Shown here: piece by piece, positions 7,716-17,579 of the stretch
How the letters are laid out: every line of letters starts with the position of its first letter
How positions within the stretch are numbered: position 1 is the first letter of the stretch
NCBI GenBank assembly: GCA_022828135.1
Contig: JAJEJB010000031.1
Location: 177,007-241,006, forward strand
From: Acidimicrobiia bacterium
Lineage (GTDB): Bacteria > Actinomycetota > Acidimicrobiia > Acidimicrobiales > Aldehydirespiratoraceae
Direction: 5' to 3'
Length of the DNA stretch: 64,000 nt
Notes under the pieces: generated by a model
What the model was told of the DNA's origin: nothing
What the model saw: only the letters and a program-made list of their open reading frames with translations
Databases searched by the model: none
Position numbers and translations under genes: made by a program

Positions 7716-9011
7716 GTGAAGTTCGGGATCTTCTACGAGCATCAGTTGCCTCGGCCCTGGGACGAAGGCGACGAGCAGAGGCTCTTCAACGAGGCGCTGG
7801 AGCAGGTGGAGCTGGCCGACCGGCTGGGCTTCGACTACGCCTGGGAGGTGGAGCACCACTTCCTCGAGGAGTACTCCCACTCCTCGGCACCCGAGGTGTT
7901 CCTGGCCGCATGCAGCCAGCGCACCCGGCGCATCCGGCTCGGTCACGGCATCGTGCTGATGCCCCCCGGCTACAACCACCCCGCCCGGGTCGCGGAGCGG
8001 ATCGCCACGCTCGACCTGGTGTCCAACGGCCGGGTGGATTTCGGCACCGGGGAGTCGTCATCCATCCTCGAGCTCGGCGGCTTCGGAGTTGATGTGGACG
8101 ACAAGCGCCCCGCCTGGCAGGAGGCCGTCGAGCAGTGCTGCAACATGATGGCCATGGACCCCTACCCCGGCTATGACGGCGACTTCTTCTCGATGCCGTG
8201 CCGCAACGTGGTGCCCAAGCCGGTGCAGAAGCCCCATCCCCCGCTGTGGGTGGCCTGCTCGAACCGGGAAACGATCAAGCTGGCAGCCAGGCTGGGAATG
8301 GGTGCTCTCACCTTCTCCTTCGTCGATCCCAGCGACGCGGCCGCATGGGTGCAGGACTACTACCGGATCCTCGAGACCGAGTGCATGCCCATAGGCCACG
8401 CCATCAACCCCAACATCGCCATGGTCACCGGGTTGTCGATCCACCCGGATGAACAGGAGGCGAAGCGCAGGGGACTCGACGGCTTCCAATTCTTCGGTTA
8501 CGGGCTCGGTCACCACTACATCTTCGGCCAGCACAAGCCGGGGCGTACCGACATCTGGGCCGACTATCTGGCGGCCAGGCACACCATTGAGGACAGGGGC
8601 AACCAGAGCGGCATCGGCACGCCCGAGCAGGTTCGCGAGCATCTGCAAGGCTTCGCGGAGGCGGGCGTCGACCAGGTCGTGTTCATCCAGCAGGGCGGCA
8701 ACAACCGCCACGATCACATCTGCGAGACCCTCGAGCTGTTCGCAGCCGACGTGATGGGCGAGTTCGCCGATACCGAGGCCGAGCGGGAGCACGCCAAGCT
8801 GGAGCGACTGGCTCCGGGCCTGGACGCGGCGATGGCCCGCAAGGCACCGATGCGAGACCTCGACGACGACGAGATCCCGGTGTTCGAGGCACTGGGACGC
8901 AGCATCGTGGCCACTCTCCCGCCGGAGGAGGCCTCCCAGGTGGCCAAGACCGTCAAGGAGTGGGCCGAGACGGACATGCCGATCCACGTGCCCGACGACT
9001 TCGGCACCTGA
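7716..9011 (+). CDS. Luciferase-like (LLM class) flavin-dependent oxidoreductase
   Basis: This 431-aa protein starts at GTG 7716. Its MKFGIFYEHQ opening, EVEHHFLEEYSHSS and LGHGIVLMP segments are characteristic of the bacterial luciferase TIM-barrel family; the paired EHH residues (about 47-49) and the downstream VDFGTGESS strand are typical. Such enzymes use reduced FMN or F420 for monooxygenation or dehydrogenation. Which cofactor applies here cannot be decided by eye. The C-terminal 80 or so residues, after the barrel, are charged and helical, making it longer than the minimal family size. It stands alone on the plus strand between the MFS gene and a minus-strand kinase-like gene. Confidence 0.85.
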   Translation: MKFGIFYEHQLPRPWDEGDEQRLFNEALEQVELADRLGFDYAWEVEHHFLEEYSHSSAPEVFLAACSQRTRRIRLGHGIVLMPPGYNHPARVAERIATLDLVSNGRVDFGTGESSSILELGGFGVDVDDKRPAWQEAVEQCCNMMAMDPYPGYDGDFFSMPCRNVVPKPVQKPHPPLWVACSNRETIKLAARLGMGALTFSFVDPSDAAAWVQDYYRILETECMPIGHAINPNIAMVTGLSIHPDEQEAKRRGLDGFQFFGYGLGHHYIFGQHKPGRTDIWADYLAARHTIEDRGNQSGIGTPEQVREHLQGFAEAGVDQVVFIQQGGNNRHDHICETLELFAADVMGEFADTEAEREHAKLERLAPGLDAAMARKAPMRDLDDDEIPVFEALGRSIVATLPPEEASQVAKTVKEWAETDMPIHVPDDFGT

Positions 9012-9046
9012 CGATCACTCGGGCGGGCGCCGGGCGTCGGGTCCGG

Positions 9047-10201
9047 TCATCGGGCCAGGAGGTCCGGTGTCGGGTTGTCGATACCCAGCAGCACGGCCAG
9101 CGCGGCCGTCACCTGATTGCCCACGGCCGGGTTCCGCTCCGGCGGCACGAAGCCGGACGCGGTGAGACGGTCACCCAGGCGGATGAAGATGGTGCAGAAC
9201 CGCATCGCCCCGAACACCTCCCAGTAGTGCGGATCCCGCACGGTTCGGCCCGAGGCCTGCTCGTAACGGGCGACCATCTCATCGCGGGTGGGGTAGCCCT
9301 CCATCCGCTCGATGCCCATGTCGTCGAAGGACATCCGGTCGAACATCAGCCACCACCCCATGTCGGCCTCCGTCGGGCTCAGGGCGCACACCTCCCAGTC
9401 GAGCACGGCCGCGGCCCTGTAGTCCTGCAGGATCATGTTGCCCAACCGGGCGTCTCCCCACGTGAGCCCGATCCGGTCGTCACCGGGGTCGTTGGCTTCC
9501 AGCCAGTCGAGCGCGGCGTACAGCACGGGATGCTCCCTGCCCGCCAGCTCCGAACGGACGTGGTCGCGGTACAGGTCGATCTGCTGCGCGGTCGTCGGCC
9601 GGCCGGTGCCGCTGGGGTCCAGCCAGCCCAGATCCGCGGCGCGCCAGTCCAGGCTGTGAATGCCGGCGATGGTGTCGATCGCCGAATGCACCATGCGCCG
9701 ACGCTGCGCCGGAGTGGCCTCGTCCACCACGAAGCCCGCCTCGGTGTAGCGGGGCACGTCCGCGGGAATGCGGCCGTCGACGAAGCCCATCACGAAGAAT
9801 GGGGCGCCGAGCACCGCGGGGTCGGGCTCGTAGCCGAACAACGGTGGGACCGGGGCAACACCTGCCTCCGCCACTGCCTTCATGGCTCGGTACTGGAGTT
9901 CCACCGACACCTCGCAGTGCGGCGTCTGGGGCGGGAACATGCCGCCGTCGGCGGGCTCGATCCTCACTGCGTACCGGCTCCGGCGGTCGGTGCCGTCCTC
10001 AGGCCAGGCTGCGTCGAGGATCACCGTCTCGTTGGAGAACCCGGTGCTGACCGGCACCTCGATGTCGACGACCGCGAGGTCCCTCCTGGCGGGGAAGGCC
10101 CGCTGCATCCACTGCTGAAGGGCAGCCCGGTAGTGGCTGCGATCGGTCCGAAACTTCGGAGCGTTGGGCAGCTCGCTCTCGGCGGGGGCGGACTCAGGCA
10201 C
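9047..10201 (-). CDS. APH family phosphotransferase, ACAD10/11-type kinase-like
   Basis: The 384-aa protein has the aminoglycoside phosphotransferase fold signature. The catalytic loop is LTWGDARLGNMI (about residues 256-267), in which Trp replaces the usual His of HGD while the catalytic Asp and the metal-binding Asn are kept. A downstream AVLDWEVCALSP matches the DxD/E metal motif. The FVMGFVDGRIPADVPRY and WLEANDP segments resemble the acyl-CoA-dehydrogenase-linked APH group rather than true resistance enzymes. A role in phosphorylating a hydroxyacyl intermediate is possible. I see no basis for calling antibiotic resistance. The start at 10201 (ATG) leaves 78 nt to the TRAP operon end. Confidence 0.78.
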   Translation of the reverse strand: MPESAPAESELPNAPKFRTDRSHYRAALQQWMQRAFPARRDLAVVDIEVPVSTGFSNETVILDAAWPEDGTDRRSRYAVRIEPADGGMFPPQTPHCEVSVELQYRAMKAVAEAGVAPVPPLFGYEPDPAVLGAPFFVMGFVDGRIPADVPRYTEAGFVVDEATPAQRRRMVHSAIDTIAGIHSLDWRAADLGWLDPSGTGRPTTAQQIDLYRDHVRSELAGREHPVLYAALDWLEANDPGDDRIGLTWGDARLGNMILQDYRAAAVLDWEVCALSPTEADMGWWLMFDRMSFDDMGIERMEGYPTRDEMVARYEQASGRTVRDPHYWEVFGAMRFCTIFIRLGDRLTASGFVPPERNPAVGNQVTAALAVLLGIDNPTPDLLAR

Positions 10202-10279
10202 GCCACAGTCTGCTGGCCCTGTTCAGGGCCAAGCAAGTGAATTGAGATCAGCGACTCTCCAGGACGCTGACCGCGGTGA

Positions 10280-11572
10280 TCAGACCTGGGTCTGCTGGCT
10301 GAGGAACGACCGCTCGGCCAGTCCGTGCCACTCCGAGATGCCGTCGCGGAACTCGCGCCACGGTCCGAGGATCCGGGCGAAGTTCTCGTCGTCGGCGGCC
10401 ACGTCGTTGAGCACGTTCTCGGTCTCGGCCTTGAAGGCGGCCATCAACTCGGGCGAGAACTCGCGGATCTGGGCGAACTGCTTGACCCTCTGGAGGTCCG
10501 CCTGGTTGAGCACGTCGTAGGTGGCCATGGTCCTCATGTTGGCGTCCGCAGCCGCGCACTGGACGGCGGCCTGGTACTCCGGAGGCAGCTCGTTCCACTT
10601 CTCCAGGGAGACCTGGACCTCCAGTGCCGTGCCCGGCTCCCACCAGCCCGGGTGGTAGTAGTACAGGTCGCCCTGGAACTGGTCGAGGCCGAGGATGAGG
10701 TCGTCGGTCGGGCCCACGAACTCAGCGCCGTCGATGGCGCCGGTCTGGATGGCCTGCAGGATCTCGCCGCCGGCCAGCGTCACCTGCTCACCGCCGAGGT
10801 TCTCCAGCACCCGCCCGGCTAGGCCGGGGATGCGCATCTTGAGGCCGTTCAGGTCGTCGGTGGAGTTGATCTCCTGGGTGAACCACCCGCCCATCTGGCA
10901 GCCGGTGGCGCCTCCGGGGAAGGCGATAATGCCGTGCTCAGCCGCGTAGAACTCGTTGAGCATGTCGATGCCGCTCCGTCTGCCATCGTTGTCGAAGGTC
11001 CCGTACAGCCAGGCGTTCTGCTGGCGCTGGTTGAGCCCGAACGGGACGGCGGTGCCGAACTGCTGCACCGGGCTGATGCCGACGTAGTAGTAAGAGGCGG
11101 TGTGGCCCATCTCCACCCCGAGGTCGCGCACCGTCTGCAGCACCTCGAGGCCACCGACGATCTCGCCCGCGGGGCGGGCGTTGATGACGAAGCGCCCGCC
11201 GGTGAGCTCGCCCACCCGCCTCGCGAAGTACTGAGCAGAGCCGAACAGCGTCACGAGGGCGGTGGGCCAGCTGGTGGCCATCTCCCACTCGATCTCGGGA
11301 CCCTGCGCGGTCACAGCCACCGTGTCGGTGGGCTCGGCGGCTGCCGTCGTGGTGGTCTCGGCAGCATCGGGCTCAGCCGCCGCGGTGGGGGCCGGAGCCT
11401 CCTCGGCATCGTCCCCGCAAGCAGCCAGGATCGAAGAGGCCGCTGCGAACCCGGCTACACCGAGTCCACCCTTGATGAATCCCCTCCTGGCCAGACTCGA
11501 AGAGTTGGCCTCGTCGAGGATCGAGTCGACAGCATCACCGTCGGTCGGGGCCGAGCTTGCTTCCTGAGTCAT
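10280..11572 (-). CDS. TRAP transporter solute-binding lipoprotein, TakP-like
   Basis: Binding protein of a TRAP uptake system. The ATG at 11572, behind GGAGGG, was preferred over a longer frame to 11665. A twin-arginine signal RRGFIKGG (residues 29-36) leads to the lipobox ILAAC with Cys 52, so it should be Tat-exported and lipid-anchored. The mature domain carries GHTASYYYVG, VPFGLNQRQQNAWLY, CQMGGWF, LKMRIPGLAG, AIQTGAIDGAEFVGP and YYHPGWWEPGTALE, a set close to TakP, which binds pyruvate and other 2-oxo acids with sodium. The arginine in MRIPG is the expected carboxylate ligand. It follows the permease genes by about 170 nt on the same strand. Uptake of 2-oxo or related carboxylic acids is inferred. 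Confidence 0.88.
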   Translation of the reverse strand: MTQEASSAPTDGDAVDSILDEANSSSLARRGFIKGGLGVAGFAAASSILAACGDDAEEAPAPTAAAEPDAAETTTTAAAEPTDTVAVTAQGPEIEWEMATSWPTALVTLFGSAQYFARRVGELTGGRFVINARPAGEIVGGLEVLQTVRDLGVEMGHTASYYYVGISPVQQFGTAVPFGLNQRQQNAWLYGTFDNDGRRSGIDMLNEFYAAEHGIIAFPGGATGCQMGGWFTQEINSTDDLNGLKMRIPGLAGRVLENLGGEQVTLAGGEILQAIQTGAIDGAEFVGPTDDLILGLDQFQGDLYYYHPGWWEPGTALEVQVSLEKWNELPPEYQAAVQCAAADANMRTMATYDVLNQADLQRVKQFAQIREFSPELMAAFKAETENVLNDVAADDENFARILGPWREFRDGISEWHGLAERSFLSQQTQV

Positions 11573-11743
11573 GAGAATCCCTCCATGTTGGACGCTTGTT
11601 GCTCCACCATCGACTCCTCCGCAGGCACGGATGACTCCGAGTCGTTGGCGAGCGGAAGAATACACGACCTACACGCGGCCTGCCCAGGAAAACCGACATG
11701 ATGATTGTGCCAACTATTTTCTGTGGGCCGGGCGCGGCCGGCG

Positions 11744-13348
11744 TCAACCGAACCGGAACGCCTCGATCGACGTGTAGGTGATGGCGGGGAAGATGGCCAG
11801 GATCACCAGGGCCAGCGCCTGCAGGCCCATGAACGGGAAGGCGCCCTTGTGGATGTCGGCCGTCTTGACCTCGGGCGGCGCGACACTCTGCAGGTAGAAG
11901 AGCGAGAACCCCACCGGCGGTGAGATGAACGCCATGTTCAGGTTGACCGCCATGAGCACCGCGAACCAGATCTTCTCGTCGGGGGTGAACCCGAGGAGAT
12001 CCATGGCCGGAACGAAGATCGGCACCACGATGAAGGTGATCTCCAGGAATTCCAGATTGATGCCGAGGAGGAACACCGCGACCATGGCGATGACCACGAA
12101 GCCCCACTTGCCGCCGCCGATCGAGGTCAGCCACTCGGAGGTCTGGTCCGACCCGCCGAGCTGGAAGAACATGGCGCTGAAGAACGTCGAGCAGAACAGC
12201 AGGGTCATGACCAGCACCACCACGTTGGTGGTGGAGCGGGCCGCATCCTTGACCGCCTGCCAGTCGAGCCGCCATCCCCTAGTGATGTGGGTGGCGCCCC
12301 CCTTGACCATCAGATCGTCGAACAACCAGTTCAACACGGTCAGCACCAGCGCCCCGAACACTCCCACCGCGCCCGACTCCGACGGGGTGGCGATCCCCGC
12401 GAATATGGACAGCAGCACCCCGAAGATCAGCGCCAGTATGGGCACGATGGCCACCAGCACCTCGGCGGCCAGCATCCGGGTGCGCAGCAGGATCACGAGG
12501 AACACGCCGAAGTGGATCACGGCCACCACCAGCGGCGACCACCCGCTGGCCAGGAAGCCGATCCCGCTCGCCCTGGCCAGCAGCGTCACCGCCCCGACCA
12601 TCAGGGCCAGGATCATCGCGATCAGCAGCTTCGTCCGCAGTGACGGGTCGCCGGAGAGCGTGCGCTGCTCCTTGGGCATGGCCGGCCCCGTCTTGGGCCT
12701 CAGCCACGCCAGCACCAGCACGTAGATCACGTAGAGGCCGCTGAGCAGCAGGCCGGGCAGCAGCGCGCCGGCGAACAGCCCGAGGATGCCCACGCCCAGC
12801 TGCTGAGCGAGCAGGATCAGCACGATGCTGGGTGGCAGCAGCTGGGCCAGCGTGCCCGAGGCGATGATGGCGCCGGTGGAGAGCTTGTTGTCGTACCCGA
12901 GCCGGACCATGGCGGGCAGCGACAGCAGGCCCATGACGATCACCGTGGCGGCCACCACACCGGTGGCCGCGGCCAGCAGGGTGCCGACCACCACCACTGC
13001 GGCCGCCACCCCGCCCCGCAACCGGCCCATGAGCATTCCGAAGGCGTTGAGCAGCCGTTCGGCCATGCCCGACCGCTCGAGGATGGCGCCCATGAGCACG
13101 AACAGCGGCACAGCCAGCAGGGTCGGGTCGCTGACCGCCTTGTACCACCGCCCGGGCAGCGTGTTGAGCGTGTTGGGATCGAACACGTCCAGCCAGTCGC
13201 CCACGAAACTGAAGAACAGCGCGGTGGCCGCGAACGAGAAGGCCACGTTGTAGCCCGACAGGATCACCAGCATGAACACCGCGAACATGGTCAGGGCCAG
13301 GAACACACCCGCGTCCATGCCGAGGATCGTCTCCAGCGCCAGCATCAT
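11744..13348 (-). CDS. dctM: TRAP transporter large permease subunit (DctM)
   Basis: The 534-aa very hydrophobic protein has more than ten predictable membrane spans and the DctM family landmarks [20 protein letters not shown] near the N-terminus and [15 protein letters not shown] about two thirds in. DctM forms the sodium-dependent translocation channel of TRAP systems. It starts 6 nt after the small permease gene with two adjacent ATG codons, so translation is probably coupled. It is longer than the usual 430 or so residues. The extra length lies in the central and C-terminal loops, as in TRAP systems for 2-oxo acids. Confidence 0.9.
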   Translation of the reverse strand: MMLALETILGMDAGVFLALTMFAVFMLVILSGYNVAFSFAATALFFSFVGDWLDVFDPNTLNTLPGRWYKAVSDPTLLAVPLFVLMGAILERSGMAERLLNAFGMLMGRLRGGVAAAVVVVGTLLAAATGVVAATVIVMGLLSLPAMVRLGYDNKLSTGAIIASGTLAQLLPPSIVLILLAQQLGVGILGLFAGALLPGLLLSGLYVIYVLVLAWLRPKTGPAMPKEQRTLSGDPSLRTKLLIAMILALMVGAVTLLARASGIGFLASGWSPLVVAVIHFGVFLVILLRTRMLAAEVLVAIVPILALIFGVLLSIFAGIATPSESGAVGVFGALVLTVLNWLFDDLMVKGGATHITRGWRLDWQAVKDAARSTTNVVVLVMTLLFCSTFFSAMFFQLGGSDQTSEWLTSIGGGKWGFVVIAMVAVFLLGINLEFLEITFIVVPIFVPAMDLLGFTPDEKIWFAVLMAVNLNMAFISPPVGFSLFYLQSVAPPEVKTADIHKGAFPFMGLQALALVILAIFPAITYTSIEAFRFG

Positions 13349-13354
13349 CGGCGT

Positions 13355-14164
13355 CTACTCGATTCTCTGCGGGATGTCGCGTTCGACGATGTCGCCGTAG
13401 TCGTCCCGGCCGATCAGCACGAACCCCGTCTTGATGACCTCAGCCAGGATCTGAAGGCCGAACAGGCAGAAACCCACCAGCAGCATCGTCTTGATCGGCC
13501 CCACCGCGAGACCGCCCGCGTCCACGGCCTCCTCCCAGCTCTGCCACACCCGCCAGCCGGCGGGCCACTCGCCGTTGTGGCGCCGGCCGAGAGCCGCTGC
13601 CGAGTAGTGCTGAAGGATGCGGATGCTCATGAAGATGAAGGGGAGCAGCAGCACCGTGTGCATGCCGAAGTCGAGGGCCGCCTTGGTCTTGTTGCGGAAG
13701 TTCACCCACCAGAAGTCGATGCGAGGGTTCACCCCGTCACGGACTCCCATGTTGATGGCCACCAGGAACATCAGTCCGAAGGATTGCCAGGCCAGGCTGA
13801 CCACCTCACCGATGAGGATGTCCTGTTCCACGTACTCGTTGCTGTAGCGGGTGATCACGTTGAAGAACTGCAGGATGAACACGGCCCATGCCAGGATCAT
13901 CGCGATCTTCAGCGTGACCTTGGGAATGATCTCGATCCCCAGACGCAGGCGATGGAGCCCGTCGTGCCACGCCGACAGGGCCACGCCGGCGACGAGGAGG
14001 ATCCACCACCACCACTCGAAGTGGCCGATCAGGTAGGACGTGTCAACGAACAGGTGGGCGACCAGCGCGGCCAGCAACGTTCCCAGCGACAACCATCCCA
14101 CCGGGTGCAGAGTCCTCCAGCCCCGCACCAGCTCACTGGACTCTGGCGCGGTCGTCACCGACAT
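13355..14164 (-). CDS. dctQ: TRAP transporter small permease subunit (DctQ)
   Basis: The 269-aa membrane protein starts at ATG 14164 and is the first gene of the TRAP operon (dctQ-dctM-dctP order). It shows hydrophobic spans at about residues 25-60, 88-110, 125-150 and 215-245. The small subunit normally has four spans and about 160-200 residues, so this one has an extended loop. The segment GVNPRIDFWWVNFRNKTKAALDF lies between spans and resembles the cytoplasmic loop of the family. It holds together the DctM channel and the docking of the binding protein. Confidence 0.85.
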   Translation of the reverse strand: MSVTTAPESSELVRGWRTLHPVGWLSLGTLLAALVAHLFVDTSYLIGHFEWWWWILLVAGVALSAWHDGLHRLRLGIEIIPKVTLKIAMILAWAVFILQFFNVITRYSNEYVEQDILIGEVVSLAWQSFGLMFLVAINMGVRDGVNPRIDFWWVNFRNKTKAALDFGMHTVLLLPFIFMSIRILQHYSAAALGRRHNGEWPAGWRVWQSWEEAVDAGGLAVGPIKTMLLVGFCLFGLQILAEVIKTGFVLIGRDDYGDIVERDIPQRIE

Positions 14165-14259
14165 GGTGCGACACTAGTGGCCCGGCGGCGGCGGCTGCTA
14201 GCGAGGGGGCAGCAAGCGACGGCGCAAGCGCGGGTCCTGCGGACGTAGGGTTGAGAGCG

Positions 14260-14727
14260 ATGAGCGGCCTCTGCGCCATCCGCGAGATCGACGTCATCGA
14301 CGCCCTCCGGAGGGTGGACGACCCCGAGTATCCAGGGGTCAGCGTGGTCGAAATGGGCATGATCAGCGCCATCGAGCTCGCCGGCGGATGGGTTTCAATC
14401 GAACTGATCACCACCTTCAGCGGCTGCCCGGCCCTGGACGTCATCTCGTCCGAGATCGCCAGGGCAGTCGGGACTCTGGACGGCATCACCGGTGTCGAGG
14501 TGCGACGCAGCGCCGAGGCCTGGGACACCTCGAGGCTCAGCGAGCATGCTCGGGCCGTCATGGCCCGAGACTTCACAGTGGCCGTCGCCGTCCCCGGCAA
14601 GCCGACCGAGTGTCCCCGTTGCGGGGTGAAGGCGCTGGTGGAGCAGTCACCGTTCGGGCCGGCCCGGTGCCGGGCCGTCTACCGCTGCACAGCCTGCGGC
14701 GAGGTGGTGGAGGTGCTACGAGCGTGA
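14260..14727 (+). CDS. PaaD-like DUF59/MIP18 protein with C-terminal zinc ribbon, stand-alone
   Basis: The 155-aa protein starts at ATG 14260. The N-terminal half is a MIP18/DUF59 domain with TTFSGCPALDV (Cys about residue 50). The C-terminal quarter is a ribbon: CPRCG, then SPFGPARCRAVYRCTACGE, giving CxxC and CxxxxxCxxC. This two-part layout is that of PaaD, an assembly factor of the phenylacetyl-CoA epoxidase, where it is thought to help iron-centre maturation. No paaABCE genes are visible nearby, so its client is unknown. Its last 12 nt overlap the convergent BsaP-like gene. Confidence 0.75.
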   Translation: MSGLCAIREIDVIDALRRVDDPEYPGVSVVEMGMISAIELAGGWVSIELITTFSGCPALDVISSEIARAVGTLDGITGVEVRRSAEAWDTSRLSEHARAVMARDFTVAVAVPGKPTECPRCGVKALVEQSPFGPARCRAVYRCTACGEVVEVLRA

Positions 14728-14895
14728 GCTCATGGTGCCGCAGTGGCGGCACCTGGCCGTCCAGCCCGCAGGACTGACCGAAGTGGCCAGCCACGCGCCG
14801 CACGCCCCGCAGTAGCGGGGCGGATCGAGTTCGGGCAGGCAGCCGGCACAATCGCCTCGGCCGCAGCCGTGGCAATAGGGTTCCTGGCCGCTCAA
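14716..14895 (-). CDS. bsaP: Biotin synthase auxiliary protein-like (BsaP-like) four-CxxC small protein
   Basis: A 59-aa protein read from TTG 14895, which overlaps the bioB stop by four bases (TTGA). It has four CxxC pairs: YCHGCG (Cys 8, 11), DCAGC (16, 19), YCGACG (29, 32) and RCRHCG (49, 52). The motif PPRYCGACG followed by [10 protein letters not shown] and the position directly after bioB match the actinobacterial auxiliary protein that mycobacterial biotin synthases need, thought to work with the enzyme's iron-sulfur cluster. The eight cysteines could bind zinc or a cluster. Its last 12 nt overlap the convergent PaaD-like gene. The family call rests on motif and context, not on a search. 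Confidence 0.75.
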   Translation of the reverse strand: MSGQEPYCHGCGRGDCAGCLPELDPPRYCGACGAWLATSVSPAGWTARCRHCGTMSSRS

Positions 14896-15893
14896 ACCGC
14901 GGCGGACAGACTGCCGATCGGCATACGCAGATCGGCAAGCATGTCCAGATCCTGCTGGGGCGATCGTCCCAGGGTGGTCAGGTAGTTGCCCACGATGAGG
15001 GCGTTGATCCCGGACGTCATTCCCATGGCCTGGAGGTCGCGCAGGGTTATCTCCCGACCGCCCGCATAGCGCAGGATCACCGACGGCAACGCCAGCCGGA
15101 ACAGTGCGATCCAGCGGATGGCCTCCAGGGCCCCCACCGGCTTGCGGATCTGCAACGGCGTGCCCGGCCGGGGGTTCAGGAAGTTGATGGGCACCTCGCA
15201 GGGCTCTACCGCCCTTATCTGCTCGATCAGCTCCAGACGTTGCTCGACACTCTCACCCATGCCGAGCAGCACCCCGCAGCACAGTTCCATGCCGGCCTCG
15301 CGCACGTAGGCGCAGGTGTCCACCCGCTCGTCGAAGCTGTGGGTGGTCACGACCTCGCCGAAGAACGACCGGCTCGTCTCCAGGTTGTGGTTGTAGCGAT
15401 GGACCCCGGCCGCGGCCAACTCGAAGGCCTGATCCCGGGTCAGGATGCCGGCGCTGACCGCGACGTTGAGGCCGGTCTCGGCCGAGACCAACGCGGTCAA
15501 TTCGATCAAGCGGTCCATGGTGCGGCGATCCGGGCCGCGCACCGCCAGCACCATGCAGAACTCGCTGGCCCCCAGTTCCTCGGTCTCGCGGGCCGCGGCC
15601 AACACCTCTTCGGTGTCGAGAAACGGCGTGGCCTTGACCTGCGTGTCGAATGCGGCCGACTGGCTGCAGAAGTGGCAGTCCTCCGGACAGCCCCCCGTCT
15701 TGGCCGACAGGATGCCTTCCACCTCCACGGTGGGGCCGGCCCACGCCAGCCGAACCTCGTGGGCCAGCGCGGCCAATGAGGGCACCGCCGAGTCGTCGAC
15801 CACGGCCAGCTCGGCCAGATCATCGGCCGTGAGTTGGCGGTGCCCATCGAGCAGCGCCACCGACGCTCGCGCTATGGCCTCCCAGTCGCTCAC
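14892..15893 (-). CDS. bioB: Biotin synthase BioB
   Basis: Radical SAM enzyme that inserts sulfur into dethiobiotin. The 333-aa protein has the radical SAM cluster motif [11 protein letters not shown] (CxxxCxxC, about residues 69-76), the ILSAKTGG lead-in and the [11 protein letters not shown] segment typical of BioB, then [12 protein letters not shown]. The GTG start at 15893 shares one base with the stop of the upstream binding-protein gene, which implies translational coupling to a transport operon. No other biotin genes (bioA, bioD, bioF) are in the window. A BsaP-like gene overlaps its stop codon. Confidence 0.95.
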   Translation of the reverse strand: MSDWEAIARASVALLDGHRQLTADDLAELAVVDDSAVPSLAALAHEVRLAWAGPTVEVEGILSAKTGGCPEDCHFCSQSAAFDTQVKATPFLDTEEVLAAARETEELGASEFCMVLAVRGPDRRTMDRLIELTALVSAETGLNVAVSAGILTRDQAFELAAAGVHRYNHNLETSRSFFGEVVTTHSFDERVDTCAYVREAGMELCCGVLLGMGESVEQRLELIEQIRAVEPCEVPINFLNPRPGTPLQIRKPVGALEAIRWIALFRLALPSVILRYAGGREITLRDLQAMGMTSGINALIVGNYLTTLGRSPQQDLDMLADLRMPIGSLSAAV

Positions 15894-17488
15894 TACGGCT
15901 TGAAGCAGGGCTCGTACTCCCAGTTCAAGGCGGCCTCGGAGGCGTAAGGCCCCTTGATGAGGGTGAAGCCGTTGTTGCTTCCCTCCTCCGACACCGTCAC
16001 ACCCGGCGTGTACCGCGAGAGGTCGACGTCGTACAGGTAGGTCTCACGCACGACGTTGTTGTTGGGGTTGCCGCGCCAACTCTGGTCCGGCGAGAGGCCC
16101 TTGAGGTCGGCGGTGATCTGGTTGGCCGCCGCCAGCACGCCGGCCCGGGTGAGGTTGCCGTTGCTGATGGCCTGGTCCAAGATCTGGTGGGCGATGTAGG
16201 CCAGGATCCAGCTGACGATGTAGACGTCATCGAACGGCGCGTCCGGGCGGTACTCGCGCATACCGCTGATCATGTCCTGCATGCCCTCCGAGTCTTCGGC
16301 GTCCCACAGCACGGCGTAGGTGGAATGGGTGTAGACGGCGTCGGCCAGTTCCGCGAAGCCTTGGACGCCGAGCAGAGCCGGGTTCCAGCTGGGGGCGTTG
16401 CCCGCCCACTGGCCGGTGAAGCCCGCTTGTGCGGCGCCGCCCATCAGGTTCGCGGTCGTGCTGGGGCTCGTGGCGAGCCACACCCAGTCGGCGCCGGACT
16501 CGGCGATGCGGGTGATGACCGGCGTCAGGTCGGCGCCGGGGATCACTTGGGCTTGGCCGTCATAGACGATGTTGAGGCCCAGTGCATCGGCCGCGATCTT
16601 CGCACCCTCGGCGCCGTCCTCGCCGTAGTCGCCGGGGAAGCTGGCGATAGCGAAGTCGGGGCCGTAGGTCTCCGACATGTACGTCACGCCGTTCATGGCC
16701 TCGATGCAGTAGTTGGGCCCCACCTCGAACACGTTCTTGCCGATCTGGGGGTCGGCCCACCCCGAGTACCACGAGATCGGGACGGCGACCAGGTTGTCCT
16801 CGATGAGCGATTCGGTGGTGGCCGCGGTATGGGGCGAGCCGACGGACATGCTGAACATCACCACGCTCTGGTCGCCGTCGCCCGCCATGGCCTCGTAGTT
16901 CTCCAGATGCCTGGGAACGTCGTAGCCGTTGTCCAGCACAACGGGCTCGACTGACCAGCCTCGGATCCCGCCAGTGTCGTTGACCCGCTCCCAGTAGGCC
17001 AGGTGTCCGTCGGTGATCTTGGTGATCAACGGAGCAAAGATGCCGGTCAGGTCGGTGTTCAGACCCACCCGGATCGTCCTCGACTCTATGTCCACGCCGA
17101 GATCGTGAGCTATCGCGCCCTCGGCCGCGGCCAGCGCCTCCTGGGCCGCGGCAGCTTCCCCCGCCGCCGCGTCGGCCTCCGCTCGGGCGGCTTCCAGCGC
17201 GGCCTGCGCCGCGTCGGCCTCGGCTTGGGCGGCTTCCAGCGCGGCCTGCGCCTCAGCCTGCTGTTCAGCGCTTGCCTCAGCAGCGGACTCCTCGGCCGCG
17301 GCCAACCTTGCCGCAGCTTCCTCGACCGCGGCTTGGGCCTCATCGGCCTCGGCTCGCGCCGCTGCCCTCTCCGCTTCGGCCGCCGCGGCGGCGTCGGTTG
17401 CCGACGTGTCCGGCTCGTCGTCGCCGCAGGCCGAGGCAACCAAGGCCAGGGCGCAGAGAACCGCGAGCATCCATCTCATGGGTTTCAC
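15893..17488 (-). CDS. Liv-type ABC transporter substrate-binding lipoprotein with helical stalk (second paralog)
   Basis: A 531-aa lipoprotein. The signal peptide ends in the lipobox VASAC with Cys 21. Between the anchor and the binding domain lies an Ala/Glu/Gln-rich segment (about residues 32-123) with no Pro and a single Gly, expected to form a long helix or coiled coil. The binding domain (from about 130) is Peripla_BP_6 type: [46 protein letters not shown]. It is close in sequence and layout to the receptor at 19255-20934. A perfect 7-bp hairpin separates it from livG. The ligand is unknown; the neighbouring acyl-CoA ligase and dehydrogenase suggest a carboxylic acid rather than an amino acid. 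Confidence 0.88.
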   Translation of the reverse strand: MKPMRWMLAVLCALALVASACGDDEPDTSATDAAAAAEAERAAARAEADEAQAAVEEAAARLAAAEESAAEASAEQQAEAQAALEAAQAEADAAQAALEAARAEADAAAGEAAAAQEALAAAEGAIAHDLGVDIESRTIRVGLNTDLTGIFAPLITKITDGHLAYWERVNDTGGIRGWSVEPVVLDNGYDVPRHLENYEAMAGDGDQSVVMFSMSVGSPHTAATTESLIEDNLVAVPISWYSGWADPQIGKNVFEVGPNYCIEAMNGVTYMSETYGPDFAIASFPGDYGEDGAEGAKIAADALGLNIVYDGQAQVIPGADLTPVITRIAESGADWVWLATSPSTTANLMGGAAQAGFTGQWAGNAPSWNPALLGVQGFAELADAVYTHSTYAVLWDAEDSEGMQDMISGMREYRPDAPFDDVYIVSWILAYIAHQILDQAISNGNLTRAGVLAAANQITADLKGLSPDQSWRGNPNNNVVRETYLYDVDLSRYTPGVTVSEEGSNNGFTLIKGPYASEAALNWEYEPCFKP

Positions 17489-17557
17489 AGTCTCTTCCTC
17501 CCCGCGACGAACGCTACCGGTTGCCGGCGAGTATGGGCCGGATTCGTGCGGCTACGC

Positions 17558-17579
17558 GGCCGGCGCCAGGCGGCCGGCC
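17558..17579 (-). terminator. Hairpin directly after livG stop
   Basis: Perfect 7-bp inverted repeat GGCCGGC / GCCGGCC with an 8-nt loop, starting immediately after the livG stop codon. No T-run follows on the minus strand. It may be a weak terminator or a 3' stabiliser that separates livG expression from the downstream receptor-bioB-bsaP genes. Confidence 0.5.

Noticed and set aside
9047..10201. Aminoglycoside resistance gene
   Set aside because: The catalytic loop and surrounding motifs match the ACAD-linked APH group, not the resistance enzymes.
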